Shown here in pieces: positions 31,491-39,737 of a stretch of DNA of 40,383 nucleotides. Source of the DNA: a virus; IMG/VR virus record IMGVR_UViG_3300025108_004173, positions 1 to 40,383 of that record. One strand, given 5' to 3'. The notes under the pieces are model-generated. The model was not told the origin of the DNA. It was given only the letters and a program-made list of their open reading frames with translations, and did not search any database. Position 1 is the first letter of the stretch. Every line of letters begins with the position of its first letter. A program made the translations under genes and the position numbers.

Positions 31491-33809
31491 ATGACGCAAG
31501 TAACCAAGAGAGACGGCTCTAAAGAACTCCTCGACATCGAAAAACTTCACAAGGTAGTTTTTCACGCATGTGATGACATCACTGGTGTAAGTCCAAGTGA
31601 AGTAGAAATTAAAAGTCAAATTCAATTTTATGATGGTATAACGACGAAGGAAATCCAAGAGACGTTAATCAAGGCTGCGGCTGATCTGATTGATGAGGAC
31701 ACACCGAACTACCAATACGTTGGTGGACGTTTGATTAACTATGCACTTCGTAAAGAAGTATATGGCCAGTACGAACCATGCACTGTAAAGGAATTGGTTG
31801 TCAGGAACATCGAAAGTGGTTTCTATGATGAAGAACTTATAGATAAGTATAATGACGAAGAGTGGGCAAAGATTGACTCATTCATCAAACATGGTCGTGA
31901 TGAGAACCTAACATATGTTGCCATGGAACAACTACGTGGTAAATACCTATGTCAGAACCGTGTCACAGGAGAGATCTTTGAGACTCCACAGATGTGTTAT
32001 GCATTAATTGCAGCCACGTTGTTCGCAGACTATCCTAAAGAAGAAAGATTAAAATGGGCGAAAGATTATTATGACGCTATTAGTTTACACGATATTAGCC
32101 TTCCTACGCCCGTCATGGCCGGTGTCCGTACGCCTATGCGTCAGTTTTCCTCTTGCGTTCTTATTGAGTCTGGGGATAGCCTTGATAGTATCAACGCAAC
32201 TAGTTCTTCTATTGTCAAATATGTAAGTCAGAAAGCAGGTATTGGTATCGGTGGTGGTCAGATCCGAGCGATTGGATCTCCCATTCGTAAAGGTGACGCA
32301 TACCATACAGGCATCATTCCTTTCTACAAACACTTCCAGTCTGCAACTAAGTCCTGTTCACAGGGCGGTGTTCGTGGTGGTGCGGCGACTATCTACTATC
32401 CTATCTGGCACTATGAAGTCGAAGATATGTTGGTATTGAAGAACAACAAGGGTACAGAAGAGAACCGTGTGCGTCATATGGATTATGGTGTGCAGTTCAA
32501 CAAACTCATGTACGAACGTCTCATCTCTGGTGGTGACATTACTTTGTTCTCTCCTAGTGACGTGCCTGGCTTGTATGATGCATTCTTTGCAGATCAAGAT
32601 GCCTTCAAAGAAATCTATGAACGTGCAGAACGTAATACACGACTTCGTAAGAAAACTATCAAGGCAATTGATTTGTTCAGTTCCTTTATGGAAGAGCGTA
32701 AGAACACAGGACGTATCTATCTACAGAACGTAGACAATGCAAATGATCATGGTTCATTCCTACCAGAGGTTGCACCAATCAGACAATCGAATCTTTGTGC
32801 CGAAATAGACTTGCCAACCAAACCATTACATGATATAAATGACCCTGATGGTGAGATTAGTCTCTGTACACTGTCTGCAATCAACTGGGGTAATGTTCGT
32901 TCACCAAGAGACTTTGAACGTGCCTGTACTCTCGCTGTTCGTGGACTGGATGCGTTGTTGTCTTATCAGAACTATCCTATCCTTGCGGCACAACTCTCTA
33001 CGGAGAAACGTAGACCTCTTGGAGTGGGCATTATTAACTTCGCATACTTCATGGCGAAAAACGATTTGACTTATCAGGACATCACCCCACAAGGTTTGTC
33101 ACTGATTGATGAGTACGCTGAAGCATGGTCATACTATCTGATCAAAGCATCTGCAGATCTCGCAGCTGAGAAGGGCGCACCAAGTGGTGTTATGGAAACA
33201 AAATATGGACATGGTATCACACCAAACATGACATACAAAACTGATCTTGATGAGTTGGTTAAACATAAAGAACGTATGCCATGGAAGAGTCTGCGTAATC
33301 AGTTGAAGAAGACTGGTATCAGAAACTCTACTCTGATGGCGTTGATGCCTAGTGAAACAAGTGCGCAGGTTGCAAATGCGACGAATGGTATCGAACCACC
33401 TCGTTCATTGATTTCAGTAAAACAGTCAAAACATGGCGTTTTGAAACAAGTTGTGCCTGAGTACAAAAGATTAAAGAATAAATATGATCTCCTATGGGAT
33501 CAAAAGTCTCCTGTAGGTTACCTTAAAATTATGGCTGTACTACAGAAATATATTGACCAAGGTATTAGTATCAACACCAGTTATAACCCTATCTTCTCAG
33601 AGAATGAAAAAATTTCTATGAGTGAGATGTTGCAACACGTATTAATGTTTTACAAGTACGGTGGAAAACAACTGTACTACTTCAATACGTATGACGGTCA
33701 GGGCGAAGTTGATGTCGACAAGATGATGCAAGAGACACCGATAGAACGATCTGAGTTCGAAGGTTCGGACGAAGAATATGACGATTATTGCGAAAGCTGC
33801 ACGATATAG
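31491..33809 (+). CDS. nrdA: Class Ia ribonucleotide reductase, alpha subunit
   Basis: 772 residues, full length. Contains an N-terminal ATP-cone-like region (TKRDGSKELLDIEKLHKVVF), active-site cysteines in QFSSCVLIESGDSLDSI, SNLCAEIDLPTKP (Cys/Glu radical pair) and SLCTLSAINWGNV, MALMPSETSAQVANATNGIE, and a redox-active tail ending CESCTI, which is reduced by glutaredoxin or thioredoxin. Converts NDPs to dNDPs with NrdB. No intein or intron disrupts it. Followed by nrdB and a glutaredoxin gene, a complete set. Confidence 0.96.
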   Translation: MTQVTKRDGSKELLDIEKLHKVVFHACDDITGVSPSEVEIKSQIQFYDGITTKEIQETLIKAAADLIDEDTPNYQYVGGRLINYALRKEVYGQYEPCTVKELVVRNIESGFYDEELIDKYNDEEWAKIDSFIKHGRDENLTYVAMEQLRGKYLCQNRVTGEIFETPQMCYALIAATLFADYPKEERLKWAKDYYDAISLHDISLPTPVMAGVRTPMRQFSSCVLIESGDSLDSINATSSSIVKYVSQKAGIGIGGGQIRAIGSPIRKGDAYHTGIIPFYKHFQSATKSCSQGGVRGGAATIYYPIWHYEVEDMLVLKNNKGTEENRVRHMDYGVQFNKLMYERLISGGDITLFSPSDVPGLYDAFFADQDAFKEIYERAERNTRLRKKTIKAIDLFSSFMEERKNTGRIYLQNVDNANDHGSFLPEVAPIRQSNLCAEIDLPTKPLHDINDPDGEISLCTLSAINWGNVRSPRDFERACTLAVRGLDALLSYQNYPILAAQLSTEKRRPLGVGIINFAYFMAKNDLTYQDITPQGLSLIDEYAEAWSYYLIKASADLAAEKGAPSGVMETKYGHGITPNMTYKTDLDELVKHKERMPWKSLRNQLKKTGIRNSTLMALMPSETSAQVANATNGIEPPRSLISVKQSKHGVLKQVVPEYKRLKNKYDLLWDQKSPVGYLKIMAVLQKYIDQGISINTSYNPIFSENEKISMSEMLQHVLMFYKYGGKQLYYFNTYDGQGEVDVDKMMQETPIERSEFEGSDEEYDDYCESCTI

Positions 33810-33819
33810 GGAAAAAGAA

Positions 33820-34953
33820 ATGGGCGTTTTTGACACACAAAACAAAGCAGATCACACAAAAGTAAAAATGTTTTTGGATCCCACAGGGGGCCCAACCATT
33901 CAACGTTATGATCAGTTGAAATACAAATCCTTTGATAAACTGACTGATAGTCAACTTGGTTTCTTCTGGCGTCCAGAGGAAGTTGATATCTATAAGGATG
34001 CAAAGGACTTCAAAAGTCTTACTGAACATGAACAACATATTTTTACAAGTAACCTAAAGAGACAGATCCTATTGGACTCTGTACAAGGTCGTGCGCCCGT
34101 AGAGGCGTTCGCACCTATTGTAAGTTTACCAGAGATTGAGAACTGGATACAGACATGGACATTCTCTGAGACAATCCACAGTCGTTCGTACACACACATC
34201 ATTCGTAACGTGTACAGCAACCCAAGTAAAGTCTTTGATGAACTTATGGACATCCAAGAGATTGTTGAATGTGCAGATGATATCTCTTACTATTACGACA
34301 AATTAATTGAAATGAGTATGTGGTACAACTTGTTAGGTGAAGGTACACATCAGATTAATGGCACACGTAATGTGAAAGTAGATCTCTACGAACTGAAAAA
34401 ACTTCTTTGGTTGACATTGATGAGTGTGAACATTCTTGAAGGCGTACGTTTTTACGTATCTTTTGCATGTTCATGGGCATTCGCAGAACTCAAGAAGATG
34501 GAAGGTAATGCGAAGATCATTAAATTGATTGCACGTGATGAGAACCTTCACTTGGGTTCTACTCAGTTGATGTTACGTACACTCAAGAATAAAGACGATC
34601 CAGACTTTGCAAAGATCGCAGAAGAAACAAAAGACGAATGTATTAAAATGTTCGTCGACGCAGTAGACCAAGAGAAAGCATGGGCTAACTATTTGTTTAA
34701 AGATGGTTCCATGATTGGTCTTAACGCAGCCTTACTAAGTGATTATATTGAGTATATCTGCACTCGACGTATGAAACACGTTGATCTTGAATCTCCTTAC
34801 AATGTTAAAAACAATCCTCTTCCTTGGACACAGAAGTGGATCTCAGGTGCAGAAGTCCAAGTCGCACCACAAGAGACAGAGATTACATCTTATGTTTCTG
34901 GTGGAACTAAACAAGACGTATCAGACGAAACATTCAAGGGGTTCAGCTTATGA
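33820..34953 (+). CDS. nrdB: Class Ia ribonucleotide reductase, beta subunit
   Basis: 377 residues from ATG 33820, which has AGGGA upstream; an in-frame ATG at 33778 overlaps nrdA. Provides the di-iron tyrosyl radical for NrdA. Diagnostic segments: EQHIFTSNLKRQILLDSVQG, FSETIHSRSYTHIIRNVY (radical Tyr region), DIQEIVECADDISYYYD, LEGVRFYVSFACSWAFAELK and IARDENLHLGSTQLM with the iron-ligand Glu and His. The end overlaps the glutaredoxin gene (ATGA). Confidence 0.95.
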   Translation: MGVFDTQNKADHTKVKMFLDPTGGPTIQRYDQLKYKSFDKLTDSQLGFFWRPEEVDIYKDAKDFKSLTEHEQHIFTSNLKRQILLDSVQGRAPVEAFAPIVSLPEIENWIQTWTFSETIHSRSYTHIIRNVYSNPSKVFDELMDIQEIVECADDISYYYDKLIEMSMWYNLLGEGTHQINGTRNVKVDLYELKKLLWLTLMSVNILEGVRFYVSFACSWAFAELKKMEGNAKIIKLIARDENLHLGSTQLMLRTLKNKDDPDFAKIAEETKDECIKMFVDAVDQEKAWANYLFKDGSMIGLNAALLSDYIEYICTRRMKHVDLESPYNVKNNPLPWTQKWISGAEVQVAPQETEITSYVSGGTKQDVSDETFKGFSL

Positions 34954-35180
34954 CAGTAGAAATATACGGTAAAGACAATTGTGCATATTGCACGAAGGCA
35001 ATTAATCTTGCGGAAATTCAACATATGAATTTTACCTATAAGAAACTTGGTGTGGACTTTAATCGTGACGAAATGTTATCCATGTTTCCATCTGCAAGAA
35101 CTTTCCCTCAAATTAAAGTTGATGGACATTCGATTGGTGGGTATGAACAGTTCATGGAGTATGTCAAGAAGGCAGCCTAA
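34950..35180 (+). CDS. Glutaredoxin (NrdC-type)
   Basis: 76 residues. IYGKDNCAYCTKAINLAEIQ carries the CxxC active site (CAYC). ARTFPQIKVDGHSIGGYEQF carries the cis-Pro and GG glutathione-binding region. Full-length glutaredoxin fold. Overlap with nrdB and position in the operon indicate that it reduces the NrdA tail disulfide. A second, more divergent glutaredoxin is encoded at 38364. Confidence 0.92.
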   Translation: MTVEIYGKDNCAYCTKAINLAEIQHMNFTYKKLGVDFNRDEMLSMFPSARTFPQIKVDGHSIGGYEQFMEYVKKAA

Positions 35181-35219
35181 ATACTTCTAGATATTCTAGA
35201 GTAATGGTAAAGCGAAAAA

Positions 35220-36413
35220 ATGATATCAAAAGATTATTTTGAAGACGTAATTCATCAATTTAAAACCGAAGGCAAATATAGAGTCTTCAACGATATACTC
35301 AGAGAGCGGGGGAAGTTTCCCCGCTCAATCTGGTATGGAAAATATGCACCAAAAAACATTGTTAACTGGTGTTCTAATGACTATCTCGGCATGGGACAAA
35401 ATCAATATGTTATTGATGCCATGCATACCGCACTAGATCAGACTGGTGCAGGTTCTGGTGGAACCAGAAATATCGGTGGTACATCACATTATCATGTGAC
35501 ACTTGAAGCAGTTCTTGCACAACACCACCAAAAAGAAAGTGCACTATTATTCTCCAGTGCATATGTTGCAAATGAGTGGTCACTCATTGCACTCAGTCGT
35601 ATCATCCCCAACATAAGATTTATTTCAGATGACAAGAATCATGCCTCATTGATTATGGGTATGAAACATAGTCGTGCGAGTAAGATGATCTTCAAACACA
35701 ATAACATGGAAGATCTAGAACACTGTCTCAAACTGGCACAGATGGAAAACAAAACTCCATGTGTCGTGTTTGAATCTGTGTATTCTATGGATGGTGACGT
35801 AGGGAAAATTGAAGAAATATGTGATCTTGCAGATAAATATGGTGCAATCACTTATATCGATGAAGTACATGCAGTGGGTCTATATGGAGACACTGGTGGT
35901 GGTTATTGTGAAAAGTTAGGTTTAGTAGAGAGGGTAGATATTATAAATGGAACACTGGGAAAAGCCTTTGGGGTTCAAGGTGGTTATATTGCTGGGGATA
36001 GTATTGTCGTTGACGCTATTAGGGCCTTGGCTTCTGGGTTCATCTTTACAACAAGTATCTCGCCCGTCATCTGCGCTGGAGCAATCGCCTCAATCAAATA
36101 TCTCAGTGACCACACTACCATCCGTCAAGTCCATCAAGAAAGAGCAAGCACCCTAAAAGAAATGTTGAAGTACGCAGGCATTCCAGTACATGAGAGTGCC
36201 TGTACTCATATCGTTCCTGTGATGGTAAACAATGCATTCAAGTGTAAAGAAGCATCTGACGATCTTCTAAATAATCATGGGATTTATATCCAACCTATTA
36301 ATTATCCCACTGTCGAAGAAGGAACCGAAAGATTGCGAATTGCACCAACCCCATTCCATGATGATGTGATGATGGTGGAACTCGTTCAAGCCTTGAAGAA
36401 AGTTTTGTTATGA
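35220..36413 (+). CDS. hemA: 5-aminolevulinate synthase (ALAS)
   Basis: 397 residues, full length for bacterial ALAS of the alphaproteobacterial C4 (Shemin) pathway: glycine + succinyl-CoA to 5-aminolevulinate, the committed step of heme synthesis. Signature segments: [67 protein letters not shown] and [16 protein letters not shown], with Lys248 the PLP Schiff-base lysine, the same number as in Rhodobacter ALAS as I recall. [15 protein letters not shown] favours ALAS over related KBL/BioF enzymes. It follows glutaredoxin and is coupled (ATGA) to a PP-loop gene. An 8-10 bp stem lies at 35304-35326. Functionally it links to heme oxygenase and bilin reductase at 4688-5897. Confidence 0.9.
   Translation: MISKDYFEDVIHQFKTEGKYRVFNDILRERGKFPRSIWYGKYAPKNIVNWCSNDYLGMGQNQYVIDAMHTALDQTGAGSGGTRNIGGTSHYHVTLEAVLAQHHQKESALLFSSAYVANEWSLIALSRIIPNIRFISDDKNHASLIMGMKHSRASKMIFKHNNMEDLEHCLKLAQMENKTPCVVFESVYSMDGDVGKIEEICDLADKYGAITYIDEVHAVGLYGDTGGGYCEKLGLVERVDIINGTLGKAFGVQGGYIAGDSIVVDAIRALASGFIFTTSISPVICAGAIASIKYLSDHTTIRQVHQERASTLKEMLKYAGIPVHESACTHIVPVMVNNAFKCKEASDDLLNNHGIYIQPINYPTVEEGTERLRIAPTPFHDDVMMVELVQALKKVLL
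35304..35326 (+). other. Strong GC-rich stem-loop inside the ALAS gene
   Basis: GAGCGGGG pairs perfectly with CCCCGCTC, extendable by G-T and A-T pairs to a 3-nt loop. It starts 85 nt into the gene (residues about 29-36) in an otherwise modest-GC region. No T run follows, so it is not an intrinsic terminator; it could slow translation or protect an mRNA end. Confidence 0.5.
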
Positions 36414-37096
36414 TTTATGAAAACAAATTTGGTAAGGTAGATATTCTACCAGATCCAGATTTTTGGGATGGACATATTATTGGTATTGCCATGTCAGGCG
36501 GTGCAGATAGTCTTATGTTATGTTACCTTGTTGCAAACACAATCAAGAAACTAAAACTAAATTCTTCTATACAACCTTACAATGGGTATGACATTCATGT
36601 ACCACATGATTCTAATGCCGCCGTAAAAACTCTCCCTACTCTTATCAGAAAATTTCCTACTGTAGATATCAAGTGGCCTATCTCTACAGTGTTTAATTCT
36701 AATGGTGAGGATAACAAAATGGATTATATCACAAAACTCAGGAAGGCGCTTGCAGGTGCAACATTCACGAGACACATTACTGGGATAACTCTTGGGCCAC
36801 CATACAAGGTGCAGAACAGTTGGCCAAAAACGGTGAGTAACCAGAGGATTCGTAGAATACCAAATTACATGAGTGAGTCAGAAAGTGCATGGGATGACTG
36901 GCCTTTAGAGACTACTCCATTCAAGAATATAGATAAAAGATTTGTAATACAATGTTACAAAGACTTTAAACAAATGAAATTGTTTCATCAAACAGTTTCG
37001 TGCACCACACCAACCAATGGAAATAAACCATGTGGTAAGTGTTGGTGGGATTACGAGAGGGAATGGGCCCTCAACGAAGTACAGAAAAGATTATAA
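36410..37096 (+). CDS. Second QueC-like PP-loop ATPase
   Basis: 228 residues, start overlapping the ALAS stop (ATGA). [20 protein letters not shown] has the SGGxDS ATP-binding loop. The C-terminus [20 protein letters not shown] has Cys-x9-Cys-x2-Cys, one Cys fewer than the QueC-like zinc site and than the paralogue at 7752, with Trp-Trp-Asp at the missing position. Only the PP-loop and the C-terminal region look alike between the two, so they may use different substrates. Coupling to ALAS is curious and may reflect operon assembly rather than pathway. Confidence 0.68.
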   Translation: MIYENKFGKVDILPDPDFWDGHIIGIAMSGGADSLMLCYLVANTIKKLKLNSSIQPYNGYDIHVPHDSNAAVKTLPTLIRKFPTVDIKWPISTVFNSNGEDNKMDYITKLRKALAGATFTRHITGITLGPPYKVQNSWPKTVSNQRIRRIPNYMSESESAWDDWPLETTPFKNIDKRFVIQCYKDFKQMKLFHQTVSCTTPTNGNKPCGKCWWDYEREWALNEVQKRL

Positions 37097-37154
37097 CATG
37101 AATCAATTAGAATCAGCATTCTTTGGAAAGAGGATCTGGGAAAAGGAAAGTAAA

Positions 37155-37574
37155 ATGAGTAAAATTAAAAAGGCGTTTTGGTTTGTCTGTGGTATCCTGT
37201 GTTTAGGTATTGCTTATCTGGGAGTTATTCTGCCAGGCATTCCTTGGAGTACTCCTATTCTAGGTGCAGCGTTCTGTTTCGCAAAGTCTAGTGAGAAGTT
37301 CCACAACTGGATCATGAACCATAAGACCTTTGGCCCGTTTATCACAGAGTGGCAGACTTATAAAGTATATCCACAGAAGGCAAAGTATTTGATGATGGCA
37401 GTAATGTCAACATCCTTGGCGGCAATGTATTTCGGTACAGGCAATCCAAAGGCAACCTTATACCTGTTCATCTTGTTCGCATTAATTGTGACATGGGCAT
37501 GGAGATTTCCTGGCTCAAAAGAAGAGTCGCAGAGACGAATTGATGCAGGTGAAAAACTGGGTTGGTTTAAATAA
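37155..37574 (+). CDS. DUF454 (YbaN-like) inner-membrane protein
   Basis: 139 residues from ATG 37155, chosen for its AAGGAAAG ribosome site and because DUF454 proteins start close to the first helix; an in-frame ATG at 37098 would add 19 residues. First helix FWFVCGILCLGIAYLGVILP, then the family pattern GIPWSTPILGAAFCFAKSSE and FHNWIMNHKTFGPFITEWQ, and two more helices (YLMMAVMSTSLAAMYFG and ATLYLFILFALIVTWAW). Function of DUF454 is not known; a host-derived membrane protein in a phage is notable. One-base overlap with the next gene (TAATG). Confidence 0.8.
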   Translation: MSKIKKAFWFVCGILCLGIAYLGVILPGIPWSTPILGAAFCFAKSSEKFHNWIMNHKTFGPFITEWQTYKVYPQKAKYLMMAVMSTSLAAMYFGTGNPKATLYLFILFALIVTWAWRFPGSKEESQRRIDAGEKLGWFK

Positions 37575-37777
37575 TGGATGAGAGGGAGAAAACCATCAGG
37601 GACTTGAAGGTTAGGATAGAGGAGTTGCGTGTTCGTACTGGATACTACAACAACCCACCATCCAAACCCAACACTGATGACATTCCCCCTCTAACACCAA
37701 AGAGTCAGGCTCGTAAGAATGTTGCCACATCAGAGATGGATTCGTTAAAAGCAAAACTCATGGCAAAAAAGACTTGA
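37574..37777 (+). CDS. 67-residue small coiled-coil protein
   Basis: MDEREKTIRDLKVRIEELRV forms a short coiled coil, followed by a Pro-rich linker (NNPPSKPNTDDIPPLTPKSQ) and a basic helix (MDSLKAKLMAKKT). Not recognised. The stop sits over the -35 element of the next promoter. Confidence 0.55.
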   Translation: MDEREKTIRDLKVRIEELRVRTGYYNNPPSKPNTDDIPPLTPKSQARKNVATSEMDSLKAKLMAKKT

Positions 37778-37802
37778 CAAGACTTTTAATGTAGGATATA
37801 AT
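37774..37802 (+). promoter_or_regulatory. Strong sigma70-type promoter for the 37840-39734 genes
   Basis: Exact TTGACA at 37774-37779, a 17-nt spacer and exact TATAAT at 37797-37802. Predicted start near 37809, which lies after the ATG at 37804; translation of the next gene must therefore begin later, at 37840. Very similar in build to the primase promoter at 29701. Confidence 0.82.
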
Positions 37803-37839
37803 TATGGATGATTTGAAATTTACAACGTGCGGAGATTTT

Positions 37840-38196
37840 ATGAAAGATCAAGAACAAGACAAATATGCTGTCGTGACAGTCATATCTCAATTCAGGCAAC
37901 GGTATGTAATGCCTGTGAGTAAACTACAAGAAAAGAATACAACCATTAGTCTGAAGGATCATCCAGAACAGATCGTTCCTTGGGCAGAAGACGCAGTCAC
38001 ATGCGAAGAATCAAAAGAGTTCTCTCAAAAATGGTTGGGTGAACAGATTGTGGATACCTTTATTCTTGATGAAGAAAGAGCTCTTCAGTTGTTTGATCGT
38101 GATAATTCATACCTGTTGGAATGGACAACGGAAAAGAAATTAGAAAGTATTCAAGATTGTTGGGAGAAAAAGAAAGATGTCAACTCTAAGAAATAA
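37840..38196 (+). CDS. Conserved early phage protein, unknown function
   Basis: 118 residues from ATG 37840 with GGAG 7 nt upstream; the in-frame ATG at 37804 precedes the expected transcript start and is rejected. KYAVVTVISQFRQRYVMPVS, LKDHPEQIVPWAEDAVTCEE, FSQKWLGEQIVDTFILDEER and LFDRDNSYLLEWTTEKKLES: a compact alpha/beta protein with no recognised motif. First gene of an early transcription unit, so possibly a host-takeover or replication accessory protein. Confidence 0.6.
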   Translation: MKDQEQDKYAVVTVISQFRQRYVMPVSKLQEKNTTISLKDHPEQIVPWAEDAVTCEESKEFSQKWLGEQIVDTFILDEERALQLFDRDNSYLLEWTTEKKLESIQDCWEKKKDVNSKK

Positions 38197-38374
38197 ATTT
38201 CATACGTATTTGGAAAAGTATAAAACGGCAATTCAGTCAGAAATTGAATTAGGGCCTGATCACGAAGATACTAAGAATTATTTTCTTATAGCTAATCAGA
38301 CAAAGAGATCGCTCCAAACTGATTTGCAGAAAGCAGAAGAATATCTAGAAAGTTTGGTAACAGATGATGGTTGA
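38177..38374 (+). CDS. 65-residue helical protein, unknown
   Basis: MSTLRNKFHTYLEKYKTAIQ followed by IANQTKRSLQTDLQKAEEYL, mostly amphipathic helix. It overlaps the preceding gene by 20 nt and the glutaredoxin gene by 11 nt. No family recognised. Confidence 0.5.
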   Translation: MSTLRNKFHTYLEKYKTAIQSEIELGPDHEDTKNYFLIANQTKRSLQTDLQKAEEYLESLVTDDG

Positions 38375-38624
38375 AATTTTTGGAACTCCGAACTGCGTTA
38401 ACTGTGAGAAGGCGATGCGGATTTCAAAGGAATATGGATATGACTACGAGTACAAGAACATCACGTATAAACAATATCGTGACGAACTTGAGTCGTATGT
38501 CGGTGTTGCAGAGTATTACAATTTACCACTAGTCTTTGTTAATAAAAAGTACGTTGGACATTACTCTGAATGGGCGCAATATATTGAAGATCATATGGGG
38601 GGATTCGGGGATCAACCGATTTAA
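38364..38624 (+). CDS. Second glutaredoxin-like protein
   Basis: 86 residues (start may be the second of two adjacent ATGs). VEIFGTPNCVNCEKAMRISK carries a CxxC site (CVNC), and YNLPLVFVNKKYVGHYSEWA has the cis-Pro loop and a YVGH variant of the GG motif. It differs from the NrdC-type copy at 34950 (CAYC, GGYEQF), so it may serve another electron acceptor. Located in the early group after the 37774 promoter. Confidence 0.85.
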   Translation: MMVEIFGTPNCVNCEKAMRISKEYGYDYEYKNITYKQYRDELESYVGVAEYYNLPLVFVNKKYVGHYSEWAQYIEDHMGGFGDQPI

Positions 38625-38627
38625 GTT

Positions 38628-38855
38628 ATGGCAGGTAGAAAACTCAGAGAAGAAGCAGTTGGTGAACTGCAATTAGAAAAGAACGAGTTGGTTAGAGAAA
38701 ACAAAGATCTCGTTTTTGAAAATGAATTAATTAGACGACAGAATACTATGTTGATGGAGACATTGGAAGCAGTTACAACTGATGAAATTATCTCAGATCC
38801 TAATGTTCTCTTTCGTCTCAAAACTGTTTTAAAAAATATTGAGGAAATGCAATGA
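38628..38855 (+). CDS. 75-residue coiled-coil protein
   Basis: Heptad-rich MAGRKLREEAVGELQLEKNE, LVRENKDLVFENELIRRQNT, then a C-terminal VLFRLKTVLKNIEEMQ helix. No known family. ATGA overlap with the next gene. Confidence 0.55.
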   Translation: MAGRKLREEAVGELQLEKNELVRENKDLVFENELIRRQNTMLMETLEAVTTDEIISDPNVLFRLKTVLKNIEEMQ

Positions 38856-39070
38856 CGTGGGTATTAGTATTCGTCTATCTTTATGGTGGGGTGTCTTATG
38901 CGGAAACGTATGATGAATATCCCTCTATGGTGACATGCTTTCAAGCCAGAGAAGAACTTGGTGCGGCCCAATCTGGACGCAGAGGGTATTTTCCAAATGG
39001 TCAACAGGCGCTGTGCATTCCGTACGATATCACAGCTGATGGAGTTACTCCATACGAACTAGATGAATAA
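38852..39070 (+). CDS. Small secreted protein with signal peptide
   Basis: 72 residues: signal-like WVLVFVYLYGGVSYAE with probable cleavage after SYA, then about 55 mature residues including YPSMVTCFQAREELG and QQALCIPYD, with two Cys likely to form a disulfide in the periplasm. I recall similar short proteins in marine T4-like phages. Unknown function. Overlaps phoH by 8 nt. Confidence 0.6.
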   Translation: MTWVLVFVYLYGGVSYAETYDEYPSMVTCFQAREELGAAQSGRRGYFPNGQQALCIPYDITADGVTPYELDE

Positions 39071-39734
39071 ACTTCCTCAACTCAAAAAAATTCGTCCTCT
39101 TACAGACAATCAACAACTAACGTTTGATGCTTGGGAAAGAGGAAACAATCTGGTACTTGCAGGATCTGCAGGTACAGGTAAAACCTTCCTTGGATTGTAT
39201 CTTGCACTGAAAGATGTGTTTGATGGAAACACTCCATATAGGAAGGTTATTGTCGTACGTTCAGTCGTACCTACAAGAGATATGGGATTCTTGCCTGGCG
39301 ATGAACAGGAAAAGAAAGACGCATACACTCGTCCCTACATTGGCATCACTGCAGAACTCTTTGGGAGATCTGATGCATGGTTAGGACTTCAAGTGAGTGA
39401 GAAAGTGCAGTTTGAATCCACATCTTTTATTAGGGGATTGACGTGGGACGATGCAATCATCGTAGTTGATGAAATGCAGAACCTCAACTTCCACGAACTT
39501 GACTCTGTCATAACACGTGTAGGTGAGAATACTAAACTCATCCTCTGTGGTGATTATTACCAGTCTGATTTCCACTGGGATACAGACAAAAAAGGGATCA
39601 GTAAATTTATCAAGATTATGAAAATGCTCGATAGGTTTAAAGTGATTGAATTCACATGGGAAGACATCGTAAGATCTGATCTTGTGAAAGATTACATTAT
39701 GGTTAAAGAACAAATGAAAATAAAAGGAGTATAA
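39063..39734 (+). CDS. phoH: PhoH-like P-loop ATPase
   Basis: 223 residues. LVLAGSAGTGKTFLGLYLAL contains Walker A (GSAGTGKT, residues 34-41). VIVVRSVVPTRDMGFLPGDE and DAIIVVDEMQNLNFHELDSV (Walker B) are PhoH hallmarks, and TKLILCGDYYQSD completes the helicase-like core. phoH is common in marine phages; RNA-related roles and phosphate-stress links have been proposed but its job in phage is unclear. It ends the early group begun at 37840. Confidence 0.9.
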   Translation: MNKLPQLKKIRPLTDNQQLTFDAWERGNNLVLAGSAGTGKTFLGLYLALKDVFDGNTPYRKVIVVRSVVPTRDMGFLPGDEQEKKDAYTRPYIGITAELFGRSDAWLGLQVSEKVQFESTSFIRGLTWDDAIIVVDEMQNLNFHELDSVITRVGENTKLILCGDYYQSDFHWDTDKKGISKFIKIMKMLDRFKVIEFTWEDIVRSDLVKDYIMVKEQMKIKGV

Positions 39735-39737
39735 TAC

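Noticed and set aside
35186-35200. TCTAGA-TAT-TCTAGA repeat before the ALAS gene
   Set aside because: A short AT-rich hairpin without T run or ribosome-site sequestration; not convincing as terminator or switch.
37566-37573. TTTAAATA before the 67-residue gene as late promoter
   Set aside because: It abuts the ATG at 37574, so transcription would start inside the gene.
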